Source of the DNA: an uncultured Clostridiaceae bacterium
GTDB lineage: Bacteria; Bacillota; Clostridia; Lachnospirales; Lachnospiraceae
DNA: 5,771 bases
Direction of reading: 5' to 3'
Assembly: GCA_949841235.1 (NCBI GenBank)
Contig: CATKZA010000131.1
Location: 1-5,771 of the forward strand
Positions 4,916 through 5,771 of this stretch are shown here, in pieces (within the stretch, counting starts at the first letter, position 1; every line of letters starts with the position of its first letter). A program made the translations under genes and the position numbers. The notes beneath the pieces are model-generated. The model worked only from the letters and a program-made list of their open reading frames with translations. It had not been told where the DNA came from and made no database searches.

Positions 4916-5771
4916 ATGAGGTATCGCATGAAATCAACACCAGTAAAGGGAACGAGAGATTATCTTCCAAGAGAAACCGCAATCCGGGATTACCTGCAAC
5001 ATACGATTTTAGAAGTATATCAGGATGCGGGATTTTCCAGAATCACCACTCCCATCATAGAAGATGCTGTCAATCTGGACAAGAGCGAGGGCGGAGAAAA
5101 CCTCAATCTCATATTCAAAATCCTGAAAAGGGGACAGAAATTATCCTCTTCCTTGCAGAAAGAAAATCCCTCAGAAACAGAATTGACCGACATGGGACTT
5201 CGGTATGACTTGACGCTGCCCCTCTCCCGCTACTTTGCCAACAATAGAAACGAACTGCTCACCCCATTCAAGGTCATCCAGATGGACCGGGTATACCGGG
5301 CAGAACGTCCCCAGAAAGGCAGACTGAGGGAATTTATGCAGTGCGATATCGACATCATCGGAAATCCATCTCCGGATGCGGAAGTGGATTTGATTCTGAC
5401 AACCACGAAAGCCCTGAATCACATTGGATTAAAGAAATATAAAGTAAAAATAAATGACCGGCGCATTTTAAAGAGCATTTTTTCTTATGCCGGATTCTGC
5501 GATGACGACCATGAAAAACTTGCCATCATCTTTGACAAGCAAGATAAAATCGGAATAGACGGCGTGAGAAAGGAATTGGAGGAAGCCGCCTTCCCCGCCC
5601 CTGCCATCCAGAAATTTATCGGATTATTTGAAAATGGCTCTCTGGATCTGGATTCCATATCCCAGGTCTGCGATGGAGAATGCGTGGACAGCCTGAATTA
5701 TATCATGGAAACTGTCGGAAACGTAAGCGGCGGCACCTTCCCTGTGGAGTTCGCCCCATCTCTCGTTCGGG
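4916..5771 (+). CDS. hisS: Histidyl-tRNA synthetase, eukaryote/archaeal-like type (partial, 3' end outside)
   Basis: The visible 285 residues form the class II catalytic core that activates histidine and charges tRNA-His. KGTRDYLP (11-18) opens the domain, TTPIIED (44-50) is motif 1, GLRYDLTLPLSRYF (94-107) follows, VYRAERPQKGRLREF (126-140) is motif 2 with its Arg, and QCDIDIIG (142-149) and NDRRIL (180-185) come next. The window ends at SLVR plus one base, exactly where the LVRGxxYY histidine-binding motif should continue. GLRYDLT, QCDIDIIG and NDRRIL resemble eukaryotic/archaeal HisRS, whereas E. coli-type enzymes read RPEGTAG at the first position. HisZ, the paralogous HisG regulator, is less likely because motif 2 and the start of the LVRG motif are intact. 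It is transcribed away from asd, behind a long structured leader. Confidence 0.9.
   Translation, partial: MRYRMKSTPVKGTRDYLPRETAIRDYLQHTILEVYQDAGFSRITTPIIEDAVNLDKSEGGENLNLIFKILKRGQKLSSSLQKENPSETELTDMGLRYDLTLPLSRYFANNRNELLTPFKVIQMDRVYRAERPQKGRLREFMQCDIDIIGNPSPDAEVDLILTTTKALNHIGLKKYKVKINDRRILKSIFSYAGFCDDDHEKLAIIFDKQDKIGIDGVRKELEEAAFPAPAIQKFIGLFENGSLDLDSISQVCDGECVDSLNYIMETVGNVSGGTFPVEFAPSLVR

Noticed and set aside
5171..5422. Minus-strand 83-codon frame
   Set aside because: It is antisense to the HisRS motif 2 region and has no features of its own.
1..5771. CRISPR array, complete insertion sequence, tRNA or rRNA gene, defence or phage genes
   Set aside because: No regularly spaced repeats with spacers, transposase, RNA gene signatures or related domains were seen on either strand.

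Overview
No novel system is visible in this window. It is a stretch of ordinary biosynthetic chromosome, probably from a Clostridia member of the Lachnospiraceae type. That guess rests on moderate GC content, strong AGGAGG-type ribosome binding sites, a pyrC-pyrF-pyrK gene order, a long (about 305-residue) orotidine-phosphate decarboxylase, an archaeal/fungal-like aspartate-semialdehyde dehydrogenase, and a histidyl-tRNA synthetase with eukaryote/archaeal-like features. The taxonomic assignment is inference from the proteins; no rRNA or marker gene is present.

Layout, reading the minus strand from right to left: a sigma-A-type promoter (4427-4455) drives asd (4336-3239). A small Nudix-fold gene follows 18 bases later (3220-2810), and this two-gene unit ends in stem-loops and a T tract (2755-2805). 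After about 240 bases packed with inverted repeats, including a second terminator-like structure (2613-2676), comes the pyrimidine operon: pyrC (2569-1283), pyrF (1146-229), and the first 11 codons of the next gene, probably pyrK (33-1 and beyond). On the plus strand, transcribed away from asd, a histidyl-tRNA synthetase gene starts at 4916 and runs off the right edge just inside its conserved LVRG motif. It is preceded by a long leader full of hairpins.

How the genes work: PyrC closes the dihydroorotate ring, PyrK would be the electron-transfer subunit of dihydroorotate dehydrogenase, and PyrF makes UMP. Asd feeds the lysine/diaminopimelate, threonine and methionine branches. HisRS charges tRNA-His. 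The Nudix protein's substrate is unknown and its catalytic box is degenerate.

The points most worth a second look are non-coding. They are the branched terminator-like leader in front of pyrC, the 57-base perfect inverted repeat and further hairpins upstream of hisS, and the 17-base tandem repeat between pyrF and pyrK. The degenerate Nudix box and the unusual HisRS type are secondary leads.
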